DNA from: Rheinheimera mangrovi
GTDB lineage: Bacteria; Pseudomonadota; Gammaproteobacteria; Enterobacterales; Alteromonadaceae
Direction: 5' to 3'
DNA length: 64,000 nucleotides
Assembly (NCBI RefSeq): GCF_003990335.1
Contig: NZ_CP034683.1
Coordinates: 2,308,501 to 2,372,500, forward strand
In this document: positions 18,370 through 28,469 of the stretch, piece after piece
Numbering within the stretch: the first letter of the stretch is position 1
Layout of the letters: every line of letters starts with the position of its first letter
Position numbers and translations under genes: made by a program
Notes under the pieces: generated by a model
Database searches by the model: none
What the model was told of the DNA's origin: nothing
The model's input: only the letters and a program-made list of their open reading frames with translations

Positions 18370-18627
18370 TTATTTTTTATGTTCCGTCAGCCAGCCATTC
18401 AGTAAACCAATTTGTCCAAGCTTGTGGGCTGCGTACATCAAACGTATTGCATTACTGAGCAACACGCTGTCATTCCATTCAGTTTTTTGTTGAATTTCTT
18501 GATAGCAGGCCAGAGCTTCTGGCGTTAAGTAACCACGCAGCTCCTTTTTTCCGGAGCCTTTTTGCCGCTCTCTATAGCGTTGCTGCTTCTGTGCATTAGA
18601 AAGTGGTTTTTTTTCTTGTGCCGTCAT
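18370..18627 (-). CDS. Small basic protein, ribbon-helix-helix-like
   Basis: An 85-residue protein of unassigned function. Residues 8-30 are strongly basic and polar (SNAQKQQRYRERQKGSGKKE), followed by LRGYLTPEALACYQEI and an alanine-rich helix ending NAIRLMYAAHKLG. This arrangement resembles short ribbon-helix-helix DNA-binding proteins, but I do not recognise the family. It lies between the PTPS gene (same strand, downstream) and fabA (divergent), 117 bp from the fabA start, so it could share a regulatory region with fabA. Composition is like the neighbours. Confidence 0.6.
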   Translation of the reverse strand: MTAQEKKPLSNAQKQQRYRERQKGSGKKELRGYLTPEALACYQEIQQKTEWNDSVLLSNAIRLMYAAHKLGQIGLLNGWLTEHKK

Positions 18628-18691
18628 AATGCTTCTATCTTTTGCTGTTAATTTGATTTCGGAAGGTCAGCTTGACTAATCGGACTTGTTT

Positions 18692-18709
18692 AGCTTACAA
18701 GTGTTCGCT
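18692..18709. promoter_or_regulatory. FabR-like palindrome upstream of fabA
   Basis: AGCTTACA-AG-TGTTCGCT is an inverted repeat with one mismatched pair. Each arm differs by one base from the AGCGTACA half-site that I recall for FabR operators of fabA and fabB. It lies 35 bp before the fabA start, a good position for repression. Confidence 0.5.
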
Positions 18710-18744
18710 AAAGTGGCCCAGCCTTGATGATGGATCTAACATAC

Positions 18745-19257
18745 ATGACTAAGAATAGCTTTACAAAACAAGATTTAGTGGCCTGTGGCCGTGGGGAATT
18801 ATTTGGCGAAGGTAACAGTCAGTTGCCTGTCGACAATATGCTAATGATCGACCGTGTCGTCCATATTTCGGAAGAAGGTGGTAAATACGGCAAAGGGGAA
18901 ATTATCGCTGAATTTGATATCAACCCTGAACTGTGGTTTTTTGATTGTCACTTCAAAGGCGACCCGGTGATGCCAGGTTGCTTAGGTTTGGATGCTATGT
19001 GGCAATTGGTAGGTTTTTTCCTTGGCTGGGCTGGTGGCCCAGGTAAAGGTCGTGCTTTAGGTGTGGGCGAAGTTAAATTCACTGGCCAAATTTTGCCAAC
19101 AGCAAAGAAAGTTACCTATCGCATCGACATGACCCGTGTGATTAAACGTAAGTTGTTTATGGGTATTGCTGAAGGCTCTGTCAGTGTGGATGGTCGTGAG
19201 ATCTACACAGCCAAAGAGCTGAAAGTAGGTTTATTCCAGGATACTTCTGCATTCTAA
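18745..19257 (+). CDS. fabA: 3-hydroxydecanoyl-ACP dehydratase/isomerase
   Basis: Introduces the cis double bond for unsaturated fatty acid synthesis by dehydrating 3-hydroxydecanoyl-ACP and isomerising the trans-2 product. At 170 residues it is almost colinear with the enteric FabA. The active site [20 protein letters not shown] contains His 69 and Asp 83, and [14 protein letters not shown] and the terminal [12 protein letters not shown] are fully conserved. ATG 18745 ([11 protein letters not shown]) is chosen by family alignment; earlier in-frame starts at 18724-18730 are possible. A FabR-like palindrome precedes it and a terminator follows. Confidence 0.96.
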   Translation: MTKNSFTKQDLVACGRGELFGEGNSQLPVDNMLMIDRVVHISEEGGKYGKGEIIAEFDINPELWFFDCHFKGDPVMPGCLGLDAMWQLVGFFLGWAGGPGKGRALGVGEVKFTGQILPTAKKVTYRIDMTRVIKRKLFMGIAEGSVSVDGREIYTAKELKVGLFQDTSAF

Positions 19258-19275
19258 AATTGAATTAGATGTAAA

Positions 19276-19307
19276 AAAACGGAGCCTTAATAAGCTCCGT
19301 TTTTTTA
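19276..19307. terminator. Bidirectional terminator between fabA and the AsmA gene
   Basis: AAAACGGAGC (19276-19285) and GCTCCGTTTT (19294-19303) enclose an 8-nt loop, with A- and T-runs on both sides, between convergent genes. Confidence 0.88.
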
Positions 19308-19329
19308 TGCTTTAAACCATGAGAGGCAG

Positions 19330-21111
19330 TTAAAGCCCGCCAAGTTTTTCCAACAGTTTGTTTTTCAGCTTCTCTTTTTGGGTTTCGACTTTATCTTTCA
19401 GCTGGCCTTCCAATAAAGCTTTGGTATCCAGTGAATACTTAGGATTTTGCATAGTACCGCTGATTTTAAGAGGGATTTCAACACCTGCCAGATCATCCTT
19501 CTCTTTACCACCCTGGCCTTTTGACGTATTTACCAATGCGATACTTAGCTGATAATCCAATTCTTCATTCAGTAAGTTAGCTGAACCTTTGCCTGCAAGT
19601 CGTAACAAAGGGGCTGCCATTTTTAAATCAGGGTTCGACAACACCCCATCAGTCAGGTTAAAACTGCCGGTTAAGCTGGAGAAATCGGTTTTTTGCTCTG
19701 CATTGTCTGTAGTTTGTGCTTCGTTTTTCAATGTAGCTTTGGCGTTTCTAATCATTTGCGCGATATTCACGCCATATAAAGAACCATCCGTGACGTCAAA
19801 ACTGCCTGTAGCCAGCAGGTTTTTCTTGATCTGCTCCGGTAATAAACTATGACCTTTGCCTTCGATGGTCAATTTTGCTGTGCCACTTAATAAATCAATA
19901 GCAGCGCCATCCATCAGCATAGGCCGCAGCGCCAGGCCGGACAGTTGTTTATTGAAGCTATAGCTGGCAGGTGTTTTGCGGGCATCCAGTGTAGCTTTGG
20001 CCAGAACTTTGCCTTGGTATAAATCTGCGCTGGCGTTTTGAATTTGAACCAGCCCCGCTTTATTGATCAATTCCAATTGCAGGTTTTCTGTATGCAGGCC
20101 CGCAGCTTTTAATGTCTTCACTGCCAGTTTTAAATCCAGATCAAATTGGCGCAGCGCTGATAAATCAGGTTCGGCGTTGTTTTGCTGAGCTGTCGTACTT
20201 GCCTGCTCCTCGCTGTTGTCAGAGATGTAAGAAGCGGTGTCCACTTCATCCAGCTGCAGATCCAGTTTAATCACCGCTTGTTTAACGAAATTCACTGACA
20301 GTTGGCCTGAACCTTTGATCTGATCCAGTTGTAACTTTTTCCACTGCCACTCCAGCTGTTTTTTATCCAGAGCCAGTTTTAACTCTGTCTTTAGAGAAAG
20401 CTGTTTGACAGGGCCTCCGGTAAAATCAGTCTCTAGGACAAAGTCTTTCAGCTGCACTAACTGATTGTTTTCACTCAATTGCAATTGCGCAGAACCTTTG
20501 ACATCCAGCTGGGTTTGGCCAGACAACACGACCAGTTCAAAGTCCAATGGCGCCCATTCGTTGGCTTTAAAATCAGTTAATTTCAGTGATTTCAAGCTTA
20601 ATCGCTGCTCTGGACTGTCTTCACTCAACAGATTTAATTGCAGATTGCTTATGGATAGATCCTGCACTTGCAGTTGTTGGCTGGTTGCAGGTCCAGTTTC
20701 TGTGGGAGCAGTGCTTTTATCTGCAGTCAGGCCATCCATACTGGAACTGCCGTCTTTTCGGCTGACAAGATTGGCAGTGACACCATCTAAATGCAGCTGC
20801 TGAATTTGCAAATCCTTATTAAACAGTGGCATCAAAGCTACTGCAGCGGTTAAATCAGATACTTCCAGCATTTGCTCTGGTGCAAAACCCTTTGGATTGG
20901 ATAATTTTACATCGGTCAGTGACAGCCCAAGACTAGGGTAAATGGTCCAGCTAATATCCCCTGCTATCTGCAGTTCTCGTCCGGTTTGCTGTTCAACTTT
21001 TTTGGTGATTTCCGCTTTAAAGTCATTTAAATCAAACACGACCAGTAGATAAAAGGCAGCTACTGCGATAAAACCTGCCACGACCGCGAGCAGCCATTTA
21101 AACCAATTCAT
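19330..21111 (-). CDS. AsmA-family envelope protein
   Basis: A 593-residue protein anchored by one N-terminal membrane helix (WLLAVVAGFIAVAAFYLLVVF), with the remainder predicted periplasmic. AsmA-type features are the early DLNDFKAEITKKVEQQTGRELQIAGDISW-like segment (about 25-55) and the C-terminal AsmA repeat with DGVLSNPDLKMAAPLLRLAGKG. Relatives bridge the envelope and influence phospholipid transport and outer-membrane assembly. Position 21111 is taken as the start, since AAGGAAG lies 6 nt upstream; the ATG at 21117 is too close to it. It seems to be transcribed alone, with a terminator of ydiJ just upstream. Confidence 0.88.
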   Translation of the reverse strand: MNWFKWLLAVVAGFIAVAAFYLLVVFDLNDFKAEITKKVEQQTGRELQIAGDISWTIYPSLGLSLTDVKLSNPKGFAPEQMLEVSDLTAAVALMPLFNKDLQIQQLHLDGVTANLVSRKDGSSSMDGLTADKSTAPTETGPATSQQLQVQDLSISNLQLNLLSEDSPEQRLSLKSLKLTDFKANEWAPLDFELVVLSGQTQLDVKGSAQLQLSENNQLVQLKDFVLETDFTGGPVKQLSLKTELKLALDKKQLEWQWKKLQLDQIKGSGQLSVNFVKQAVIKLDLQLDEVDTASYISDNSEEQASTTAQQNNAEPDLSALRQFDLDLKLAVKTLKAAGLHTENLQLELINKAGLVQIQNASADLYQGKVLAKATLDARKTPASYSFNKQLSGLALRPMLMDGAAIDLLSGTAKLTIEGKGHSLLPEQIKKNLLATGSFDVTDGSLYGVNIAQMIRNAKATLKNEAQTTDNAEQKTDFSSLTGSFNLTDGVLSNPDLKMAAPLLRLAGKGSANLLNEELDYQLSIALVNTSKGQGGKEKDDLAGVEIPLKISGTMQNPKYSLDTKALLEGQLKDKVETQKEKLKNKLLEKLGGL

Positions 21112-21274
21112 ATCCATCTTCCTTTGGGTGAAGTTATTAAAAAGCTAATGGCTAGCATAGCTCAATGGCATAAACCTAAGCTGAACTTGATAGTTTTTAT
21201 TGGGTTATATTACTGGAGGGGCGAAAAATGACATTCAGCTCGTTTTTATAGAAAGAGATTTAGATGAAAATAGA

Positions 21275-21304
21275 CAGGGACAGGTGATGTCCTCCCTGTC
21301 CCTG
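21275..21304 (-). terminator. Terminator after the YdiJ-type dehydrogenase gene
   Basis: CAGGGACAGG (21275-21284) and CCTGTCCCTG (21295-21304) form a perfect 10-bp stem with a 10-nt loop. On the minus strand a short U-rich tract follows. The gene ends at 21322. Confidence 0.7.
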
Positions 21305-21321
21305 AATTTTAAAAAGATGCT

Positions 21322-24300
21322 CTAAAGCAATTGCAGTAGCTGTTGCAATGGATGTTTAGGCTTGACGCCTTCCAAACGTTTCACCTGACTACGACAAGAA
21401 AAACCTGTCACCAACACTTGATCGGCACCGGTGTTTTGCACAGGTTGTTGCCAGCTCATCTCGTACAGTGCTTTGCTGTTAGCCAAATTTTGCGCTTCAT
21501 GGCCATAAGTACCGGCCATACCGCAGCAGCCGACAGACAGAGCTTTGAGTTCTAACCCAGCTTTGGCATAAATCTGCTTCCACTGATTTTCAGTCGCTGG
21601 CAGCGCCGTTTTTTCGGTGCAATGTGCCAGTAAACTAAAGCTCTGCTGGCTCTGAATAGCAGGTAAGTCTTGTTTCACTAACCATTCGTGGAATAAAGCC
21701 ACCTGATAATCACCGCGTTGATTGCCTAAGGTTTTGACATACTCGTCGCGATACACCAGCACTAAGGATGCATCCAGGCCTAACAGCGGTGCACCTAAGG
21801 CTGCCACCTGATTTAAAAAATCAGAAGCTGTTTTTGCTGTTTTCGCAAAATCGCGTAAGAAGCCTTTAACGTGCTGCGGTTTACCGTTGGGTAAAAATGG
21901 CAACAACACAGGCCTAAACCCCAGTTTCTCTATCAGCTTCAGCGCGTCAGCCACTAAATCAGCTTCGTAGAAGCTGGTAAAAGGGTCCTGCACCAACAGC
22001 ACCAACTTTTGCTTTTCAGCGTCTGGCAGAGCTTGCAGCACCGTTAAATCAAAGCTGTAGTTGCCCTCTACTCTTTGCTTTAAGGTCGGAACCGATAATT
22101 GTGGTGTATCGACATAACCCACTGTCTTTTTCAGCAGGCTTGCCATCCAGCCTTGCCGCAGGAAAAAATTGACCAGTTTTGGCATGCTGGCCAAAAGTGG
22201 TGCCGAACGCTCAATATTTCCGACCAGATAATCTTTGGCCGGACGTAAATAACGGCTGTGATACAGCTGAATAAAACGGGCACGGAAGGATGGCACATCC
22301 ACTTTAATTGGGCACTGGCCAGCACAGGCTTTACAGGCCAGACAGCCTTCCATTGCCTCCATCACTTCATGGGAGAAATCATACTGGCCCTGCTTTTTCT
22401 GCCAGCTGTTTTTGATTTTGGCAACTACACCAGACAGCGTCTGAGATTTATTCAGAAGCTCTTGCTCCTGCGCTAATACATCCACGCCCTGATTGCTCAT
22501 CAGGCGCAGCCATTCACGCATTAATCCCGCTCTGCCTTTGGGGCTGTGCCGTCTGTCTTTGGTGACTTTACTGGACGGGCACATAGGTGAATTTTCTTCG
22601 TAGTTAAAACAAAGGCCATTGCCGTTACAATTTAAACTGCTGTCAAAACTCTCTTTTACGACAACAGGAATTTGCCTGTCATAAAACCCACGTTTGACAT
22701 CATCCACACTAACCAATTGTTCGCTGCTGTCGATAGGCGTACAGATTTTGCCAGGGTTGACACGGTTAAAGGGGTCAAACGCGGTTTTGATTTTACGCAG
22801 CTCAGTAAACAGCGCTTCGCCAAAAAACTCAGGACCATATTCACTTCTATAGCCTTTGCCATGCTCGCCCCACATCAGACCGCCGTATTTAGCGGTTAGT
22901 TTGACCACCTGGTCTGATATAACGCGTAACTGCTTTTCCTGCTCCGGGTCACACATATCCAAAGCTGGACGAACATGCAGCACACCAGCATCAACATGAC
23001 CAAACATGCCGTAGGTCAGACCATGGCTGTCCAGTAGGGCACGGAACTCCATAATAAAATCAGCCAGATTTTCCGGAGGAACCGCAGTATCTTCCGTAAA
23101 AGGAATTGGTTTTTTGCTGCCTTTGGCGTTGCCTAAAAGGCCAACTGACTTTTTGCGCATCGCATAAATATGGTTAATAGCGTTGTTGTCAAAGGTGAGC
23201 TGATAACCAATGATGCCCGACTCGCCTTTTGCAAGCGACTGCTGCAGCCGTGCTTCTAACTGCTGAACCTTTTGCGCCATATCGGCTTCGTCTTCAGCAT
23301 TGTATTCAACCATGTTCAGGCCAAGCATGGTCTTACCTGGCACATCTTCAATAAAGTCTTTGACCTGATGCCAAATAATATCGTTACGTGCTAAATCCAG
23401 CACTTTGCTGTCGACAGTTTCCACTGAAGTCGCCTGAGCTGCTACTAAAAATGGCGCATTACGCAGCGCACTTTCAAAGCTGTCGTACTTTACATTGACC
23501 AGACATTTGTATTTGGCTATGGGCGTGATATTGAGTTTGGCCTCAACCACAAAACCCAAAGAGCCTTCAGAGCCTGTAATAACCCGGGATAGATCAAACT
23601 GGCTTAGATCATCATTAAACACATGCTCTAAGTCATAGCCCGTTAAAAAACGATTTAAACGCGGAAAGGTTTCTAAAATATCAGCACGGAAATCGCGGCA
23701 ACTGGAGATCACCTGACGATAGACCCTTCCAACGCTGTCCTGCCGTTGTGCCAACTGTTCTGCCTGAACTATCGGCATGGCATGAGTATGCAGCGGCGTG
23801 CCATCGATCAGCACAGTATCGAGGGATAACACATGATCACTGGTTTTCCCGTACATCAAAGAGCCCTGACCTGAAGCATCTGTGTTGATCATGCCGCCTA
23901 TAGTCGCGCGGTTTGAGGTGGATAAATCCGGTGAGAAGAAAAAGCCATAGGGTCTTAAAAAGGCATTCAGCTGATCTTTAATCACACCTGCCTGCACCCG
24001 CACCCAACGTTCTTTGACATTAATCTCTATGATTTCACGCATATGGCGGGATAAATCGACCACCACTGCAGAGGTTAAGGCCTGACCATTGGTGCCGGTA
24101 CCGCCGCCTCGAGGCGTGAATTTGATACCGCTAAAACTGACTGTCTGAGCCAAAGAACAAATCAGCTGCACATCAGCAGCTGATTTAGGCAATAACACAG
24201 CAGCAGGCAGCTGTTGATAGACGCTGTTGTCTGTGGCAACGGCTAAGCGGCTGGCGTAACTAACTTCAATATCGCCAGCAAATCCAGCAGCTGTTAACGC

Positions 24301-24360
24301 TGTGATATAAGATTGTACCGATGGATTAAGTGTTTCTGTCGCAGTTAACTTCGGGATCAT
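21322..24360 (-). CDS. ydiJ: YdiJ-type D-2-hydroxyglutarate dehydrogenase (FAD, 4Fe-4S)
   Basis: Oxidises D-2-hydroxyglutarate to 2-oxoglutarate, clearing a by-product of serine synthesis, as shown for the enteric homologue. The 1012 residues match that family in length. An FAD_binding_4 domain (about 55-200) has PRGGGTGTNGQALT and NRATIGGMINTDASGQGS. An FAD-oxidase C-terminal domain follows (to about 540), then an iron-sulfur module with CLACKACAGQCPIKVDVP near residue 675, and a C-terminal CCG-like region with SVGCCGMAGTYGHE. ATG 24360 (MIPKL, matching the enteric start) is used. It is monocistronic and probably membrane-associated through its electron acceptor. Confidence 0.93.
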   Translation of the reverse strand: MIPKLTATETLNPSVQSYITALTAAGFAGDIEVSYASRLAVATDNSVYQQLPAAVLLPKSAADVQLICSLAQTVSFSGIKFTPRGGGTGTNGQALTSAVVVDLSRHMREIIEINVKERWVRVQAGVIKDQLNAFLRPYGFFFSPDLSTSNRATIGGMINTDASGQGSLMYGKTSDHVLSLDTVLIDGTPLHTHAMPIVQAEQLAQRQDSVGRVYRQVISSCRDFRADILETFPRLNRFLTGYDLEHVFNDDLSQFDLSRVITGSEGSLGFVVEAKLNITPIAKYKCLVNVKYDSFESALRNAPFLVAAQATSVETVDSKVLDLARNDIIWHQVKDFIEDVPGKTMLGLNMVEYNAEDEADMAQKVQQLEARLQQSLAKGESGIIGYQLTFDNNAINHIYAMRKKSVGLLGNAKGSKKPIPFTEDTAVPPENLADFIMEFRALLDSHGLTYGMFGHVDAGVLHVRPALDMCDPEQEKQLRVISDQVVKLTAKYGGLMWGEHGKGYRSEYGPEFFGEALFTELRKIKTAFDPFNRVNPGKICTPIDSSEQLVSVDDVKRGFYDRQIPVVVKESFDSSLNCNGNGLCFNYEENSPMCPSSKVTKDRRHSPKGRAGLMREWLRLMSNQGVDVLAQEQELLNKSQTLSGVVAKIKNSWQKKQGQYDFSHEVMEAMEGCLACKACAGQCPIKVDVPSFRARFIQLYHSRYLRPAKDYLVGNIERSAPLLASMPKLVNFFLRQGWMASLLKKTVGYVDTPQLSVPTLKQRVEGNYSFDLTVLQALPDAEKQKLVLLVQDPFTSFYEADLVADALKLIEKLGFRPVLLPFLPNGKPQHVKGFLRDFAKTAKTASDFLNQVAALGAPLLGLDASLVLVYRDEYVKTLGNQRGDYQVALFHEWLVKQDLPAIQSQQSFSLLAHCTEKTALPATENQWKQIYAKAGLELKALSVGCCGMAGTYGHEAQNLANSKALYEMSWQQPVQNTGADQVLVTGFSCRSQVKRLEGVKPKHPLQQLLQLL

Positions 24361-24482
24361 AAGACGCACCAGATTTAGAACTGGGCCGAGTATACCAAAG
24401 AGCAGGATGGATGGTCAGGGCGCTCGAAAAAAATTACAGCCTTTCCAATGCCCTGCTTTGTTTGTATTTGCGGATGAGTCGC

Positions 24483-24791
24483 TTAGTTGTCGTTTTTACG
24501 TTCCAAAACTTCGCCTTCAATCACCCGGCCAGTACCTTCTGACGAACGGCTTGGTTGGTGTTGCTGTGCTTGTTGGAAAAACGACTTACCTTGTTTGCGT
24601 AGCTGATGTCTTTTGTATAAAAACACCGGAATAAGTAACCAGCTCAGCATCAATACAAAAAGCAATACACCCATTGCAAACACCAACATAATGCCAGCAA
24701 CCAGCCACATCAGCATACGGCTGAGTAAACTACCCTGCTGTCTCTGACGGAATAAGGCCTGCCATTGCTGGGTTTGCTGTTGAAAATTCAT
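24483..24791 (-). CDS. Small membrane protein of unknown function
   Basis: A 102-residue protein with a Gln-rich N-terminus (MNFQQQTQQWQALFRQRQQ), one or two tightly spaced hydrophobic segments (about 28-58, MLMWLVAGIMLVFAMGVLLF and LSWLLIPVFLY), and a polar C-terminal tail ending in acidic-basic residues. I do not recognise the family. It is probably an inner-membrane protein with both ends cytoplasmic. It lies upstream of ydiJ on the same strand with a gap of about 120 bp. Confidence 0.6.
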   Translation of the reverse strand: MNFQQQTQQWQALFRQRQQGSLLSRMLMWLVAGIMLVFAMGVLLFVLMLSWLLIPVFLYKRHQLRKQGKSFFQQAQQHQPSRSSEGTGRVIEGEVLERKNDN

Positions 24792-25015
24792 CTGTTCATT
24801 CTCTTCTAAAACGCCTCAATCAGGCTTGATTATGTAATTGGGGCAACAATTTCGAATTACAACACCGCAGGAACAGATACTACGCCTTGATTTGTAACTA
24901 ACTATAACAAATTTTACTTCAATCAGTAATGATATGTTGTTATGTCATTATGCCTGTTGTAGCTTATTATTTGTACATCTTGTGCATGTGCAATTCACTA
25001 ACATTGGAGGTAAAA

Positions 25016-25756
25016 ATGAAAATAACAACGTTGTTAAGTGCTGTAACCTTGCTGGTGGCGTCCTGTGGTGTGTTCGCAGGAGGTCAAGGAACTGTGTTGA
25101 ATGAAGCCTGGACTGCAATGGAGACCGACAGCGCAGTCCAGGTCGATGATAAGTGGGACTACATTCGCTTTTTACCCGTAGAGAGTACGGCGCGTAAATC
25201 CGTTTGCTTTGCCTTTTACCCTGGTGGTTTTATCAGTCCCTATGCCTATGCTCCTTATACCAGAGCCTTAGCTGAAGCCGGCTATATCAGCTTTATTTTG
25301 AAAGTGCCACTGGGATTCGCGCTATTGGAAATCAATGCAGCTGATGATGCTAAAAAGGATGCTCATGCCACTGCCCACTGTTCCGCCTTTGTTGTAGGCG
25401 GACACTCGGTAGGTGGTGTAGCGGCGGTTGAATACATAGTAGATAACCCTGAAGATGGCCTGGTATTGCTGGCATCCTATCCACAAGACAGCACATCCAT
25501 AGCTACGAGCAACACAATAGTCAGCAGTATTTACGGTACCAATGATTGCCAGACGACTTTAGAAGACATTAATAATTCGACAGATAACTTGCCTTCAGCT
25601 ACTACGACTTACCTTGAAATCACCGGAGGAAACCATCCACAGTTTGGTTGGTATAGCGACAGTACGACTGGCGAGTGCGCAGCAACCATCAGTCAAGCCG
25701 ATCAGGCTGCTATTTTTATTAATGAAACTCTGCGTGTGCTTGGTTTATTTGAATAA
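25016..25756 (+). CDS. Exported alpha/beta hydrolase
   Basis: A 246-residue hydrolase with an N-terminal export signal, MKITTLLSAVTLLVASC. VASC fits a lipobox, so it may be a lipoprotein; cleavage after VFA is the alternative. The nucleophile elbow is GGHSVGG (about 137-143); GGNHPQFGWY near the C-terminus supplies the catalytic His, and an Asp is expected around GTND. The domain is like PF12695-type hydrolases, and the substrate is unknown. ATG 25016 is clear because GGAGG (25006-25010) precedes it; the upstream in-frame region is not coding. A terminator shared with glgP follows. Confidence 0.82.
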   Translation: MKITTLLSAVTLLVASCGVFAGGQGTVLNEAWTAMETDSAVQVDDKWDYIRFLPVESTARKSVCFAFYPGGFISPYAYAPYTRALAEAGYISFILKVPLGFALLEINAADDAKKDAHATAHCSAFVVGGHSVGGVAAVEYIVDNPEDGLVLLASYPQDSTSIATSNTIVSSIYGTNDCQTTLEDINNSTDNLPSATTTYLEITGGNHPQFGWYSDSTTGECAATISQADQAAIFINETLRVLGLFE

Positions 25757-25775
25757 CAGCTTTGCTTTTTCGTAA

Positions 25776-25802
25776 AAAAGCCCGGCAAAACCGGGCTTTT
25801 AT
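25776..25802. terminator. Bidirectional terminator between the hydrolase gene and glgP
   Basis: AAAAGCCCGG (25776-25785), loop CAAAA, and CCGGGCTTTT (25791-25800) form a perfect stem between convergent genes. Confidence 0.9.
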
Positions 25803-25818
25803 TCACTGCGAACAGTTT

Positions 25819-28314
25819 TTATTGCTGACTGATCTTACAAGGATCCAGTTTCCAGACTTTTTCTACATAGTCTTCAATAGAACGGTCTGAGGTAAATTTA
25901 CCCATCAGTGCAGTATTAAGAATGGCTTTTTTCGCCCAACCAGCCTGATCACGGTACCAACCGTCCACCTTCTCTTGTGCCTTCACGTATGACTGGAAAT
26001 CAGCCAGTACTAAATACGGATCGCCGCCTTCAAGCAGGCTGCGTTTAATGGCAGACAATTCACCTGGTTTACCTGGCGTGAAGTAATCCGTTTCCAGCCA
26101 GTCCAGAATGGCTTTGATTTCAGCATCCTGATAATAGTAATCCCAGCTATGGTAGCCTTTGGCTTGCAGTGCTTTTACTTCATCCACTGTTAAACCGAAG
26201 ATAGAAATATTATCCGGCCCTACTTCCTCAGCGATTTCAATGTTTGCACCATCCAGCGTACCTACTGTGATAGCACCGTTTAACGCCAGTTTCATATTAC
26301 CTGTACCAGAAGCTTCTTTACCTGCGGTAGAGATTTGCTCTGAAACGTCAGCAGCCGGGATCATTTTCTCCGCTAATGTGACACGGTAGTTAGGCATAAA
26401 GACCACTTTCAGACGGTTTTTCACCCTTTTGTCGTTGTTGATCTTCTCAGCCACTTTATTGATAGCGTAAATAATTTCTTTGGCCAGCTTGTAACCCGGA
26501 GCTGCTTTCGCACCAAACAGGAATACGCGTGGCACCATATCGTAATCCGGGTTTTGCAGAATACGACGGTACAAAGCAAGAATATGCAGCAAGTTCAGAT
26601 GCTGACGTTTGTATTCATGCAAACGTTTGATTTGAATATCAAAAATAGCATGAGGGTCAATACTGATATTGGTCAGTTTCTTCACTACTGTCGCTAAATC
26701 AGCTTTATTTTGCTGTTTGATGGCCATAAAAGCATCCTGAATGGCAGGATCATCAGCAAAAGCAGCAAACTTATTCAGCTGTTTTAAGTCACGTGGCCAT
26801 TCATCGCCAATAGTTTGGTCAAGTAACTTGGCTAAACGTGGGTTACAGGCTTTTAACCAGCGACGTGGGGTCACACCGTTGGTTACGTTGGTAAATTTAT
26901 CCGGCCATAATGCAACCATTTCCGGGAATAAATCTGATTTCACCAACTCAGAGTGAATTTCGGCCACACCATTAACACGGAACGAGCCGACCACAGACAA
27001 GTGACCCATCCGAACCATAGGTTCATGGCCTTCTTCGATGATAGATAACTTGCGCTTTTTCTCGTTATCACCTGGCCATAACACATCTACTTGTTCAACC
27101 AGGAAACGACGGTTAATTTCGTAAATGATTTCTAAATGGCGCGGTAATACTTTTTCAAATAAGCGTACTGACCATTTTTCCAGAGCCTCTGGTAACAAGG
27201 TATGGTTGGTGTAAGCAAATACGTTCTGACAAATATTCCAGGCCTCGTCCCAGCTCATTTCAGCCCGGTCCACCAGAATACGCATCAGTTCAGGAATAGC
27301 TACAGCAGGGTGAGTATCATTCAGTTGGATCGCCACCTGGTCCGGGAACTTACTCCAGTCATCACCATTAGCCCGTTTGTAACGACGGATAATGTCTTTC
27401 AATGAACATGAGCAGAAGAAATACTGCTGAATTAAGCGTAACTCTTTACCTGCGTCCGTTTCATCATTTGGATACAGTACTTTGGAGATGGTTTCAGCTT
27501 CGATGTTCTGACGTGCCGCGTCGATGTAGCCGCCTGAGTTAAATACGTCCCAGTTGAAGAAGTCACTGGCTCGGCTTTCCCACAGGCGTAAAACGTTGAC
27601 TGAGCTGCCCTGATAACCAACCACAGGAATATCCCAAGGCACACCTTTGATAATACGGCCAGGGTGCCAGACCTTTTTCATTTTGCCTTGCAGGTCGTAA
27701 GTTGTTTCGACGTAACCGTAGACTGAGATTTCCTGAATAGACTCAGGACGGCAAATCTCCCACGGGTTACCATATTCACGCCAGCTGTCCGGACGTTCAA
27801 TTTGACGACCATCTGAAAACTCTTGTTTGAACAAACCGTTTTCGTAATGAATACCATAACCTATGGCCGGGTAATTTAAAGTCGCCATAGAGTCAATAAA
27901 ACAAGCTGCTAAACGACCTAAACCACCGTTACCCAACGCCATGTCTTCTTCCTGATCTTCCAGATCAGCGATATTCAAGCCAAGCTCAGCCAACGCAGTT
28001 TTAGCTGCGTCATAGACGCCTAAGTTGTGCAGATTGTTGCTGAACAAACGGCCCATTAAATATTCAAGACTGAAATAATGCACAGCGCGGGTGTTTTGTT
28101 GGTAGTGAGTACGCTGAGTGTTACGCAGACCATCGTATACGTATTCGTTGACTGCAGCACAGGTAGCTCGCCACCAGGCTTGTGGGCTGGCCTTATTTAC
28201 ATCTGTGCCAAGGCTACCGTGCAAGTGTTTAATAATATTATTTTTTAGTTCTTCCGTGCTTGGAAGGTCCGCAATAGCCACTGAAGCTGTTGCCTTTGAA
28301 GTCGTTTTTTTCAT
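25819..28314 (-). CDS. glgP: Glycogen/alpha-glucan phosphorylase
   Basis: Releases glucose-1-phosphate from glycogen or maltodextrin with pyridoxal phosphate as cofactor. At 831 residues it is full length for GT35. The N-terminal block [13 protein letters not shown], the [13 protein letters not shown] segment and the cofactor-lysine motif [12 protein letters not shown] (about residue 670) are intact. ATG 28314 (MKKTTSK) is preferred to the in-frame TTG at 28320. Two HexR-type palindromes lie upstream (28367 and 28429), which suggests that glycogen breakdown is tied to the Entner-Doudoroff regulator. It follows pgm on the same strand, and its product is Pgm's substrate. GlgP versus MalP cannot be decided from sequence alone. 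Confidence 0.94.
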   Translation of the reverse strand: MKKTTSKATASVAIADLPSTEELKNNIIKHLHGSLGTDVNKASPQAWWRATCAAVNEYVYDGLRNTQRTHYQQNTRAVHYFSLEYLMGRLFSNNLHNLGVYDAAKTALAELGLNIADLEDQEEDMALGNGGLGRLAACFIDSMATLNYPAIGYGIHYENGLFKQEFSDGRQIERPDSWREYGNPWEICRPESIQEISVYGYVETTYDLQGKMKKVWHPGRIIKGVPWDIPVVGYQGSSVNVLRLWESRASDFFNWDVFNSGGYIDAARQNIEAETISKVLYPNDETDAGKELRLIQQYFFCSCSLKDIIRRYKRANGDDWSKFPDQVAIQLNDTHPAVAIPELMRILVDRAEMSWDEAWNICQNVFAYTNHTLLPEALEKWSVRLFEKVLPRHLEIIYEINRRFLVEQVDVLWPGDNEKKRKLSIIEEGHEPMVRMGHLSVVGSFRVNGVAEIHSELVKSDLFPEMVALWPDKFTNVTNGVTPRRWLKACNPRLAKLLDQTIGDEWPRDLKQLNKFAAFADDPAIQDAFMAIKQQNKADLATVVKKLTNISIDPHAIFDIQIKRLHEYKRQHLNLLHILALYRRILQNPDYDMVPRVFLFGAKAAPGYKLAKEIIYAINKVAEKINNDKRVKNRLKVVFMPNYRVTLAEKMIPAADVSEQISTAGKEASGTGNMKLALNGAITVGTLDGANIEIAEEVGPDNISIFGLTVDEVKALQAKGYHSWDYYYQDAEIKAILDWLETDYFTPGKPGELSAIKRSLLEGGDPYLVLADFQSYVKAQEKVDGWYRDQAGWAKKAILNTALMGKFTSDRSIEDYVEKVWKLDPCKISQQ

Positions 28315-28366
28315 TGCCAAATCCCGGTTTGATGAGCGGTGAGCCGCTTTTTTTTATAACTGTGTT

Positions 28367-28381
28367 TGTAGAAAAATTACA
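28367..28381. promoter_or_regulatory. HexR-like operator 1 upstream of glgP
   Basis: TGTAGAAAAATTACA matches the HexR consensus arms with one G (TGTAR form) and lies 53 bp before the glgP start. Confidence 0.65.
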
Positions 28382-28428
28382 AAAATGGCGGACAATAGTC
28401 AAGAATTAGCAAAAATAAAGCCTGTCAC

Positions 28429-28443
28429 CGTAATTTTATTACA
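28429..28443. promoter_or_regulatory. HexR-like operator 2 upstream of glgP
   Basis: CGTAATTTTATTACA differs from the perfect HexR form at the first base and lies 115 bp before the glgP start, 27 bp after the pgm stop. The centres of the two sites are 62 bp apart. Confidence 0.65.
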
Positions 28444-28469
28444 ACACGCTAACAGGCTGTTTCAGGTGC

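Noticed and set aside
24835..24861. TGTAATT ... AATTACA pair that looks like a HexR site
   Set aside because: The arms are separated by about 15 bp instead of 1-5 bp, so it is not a HexR palindrome.
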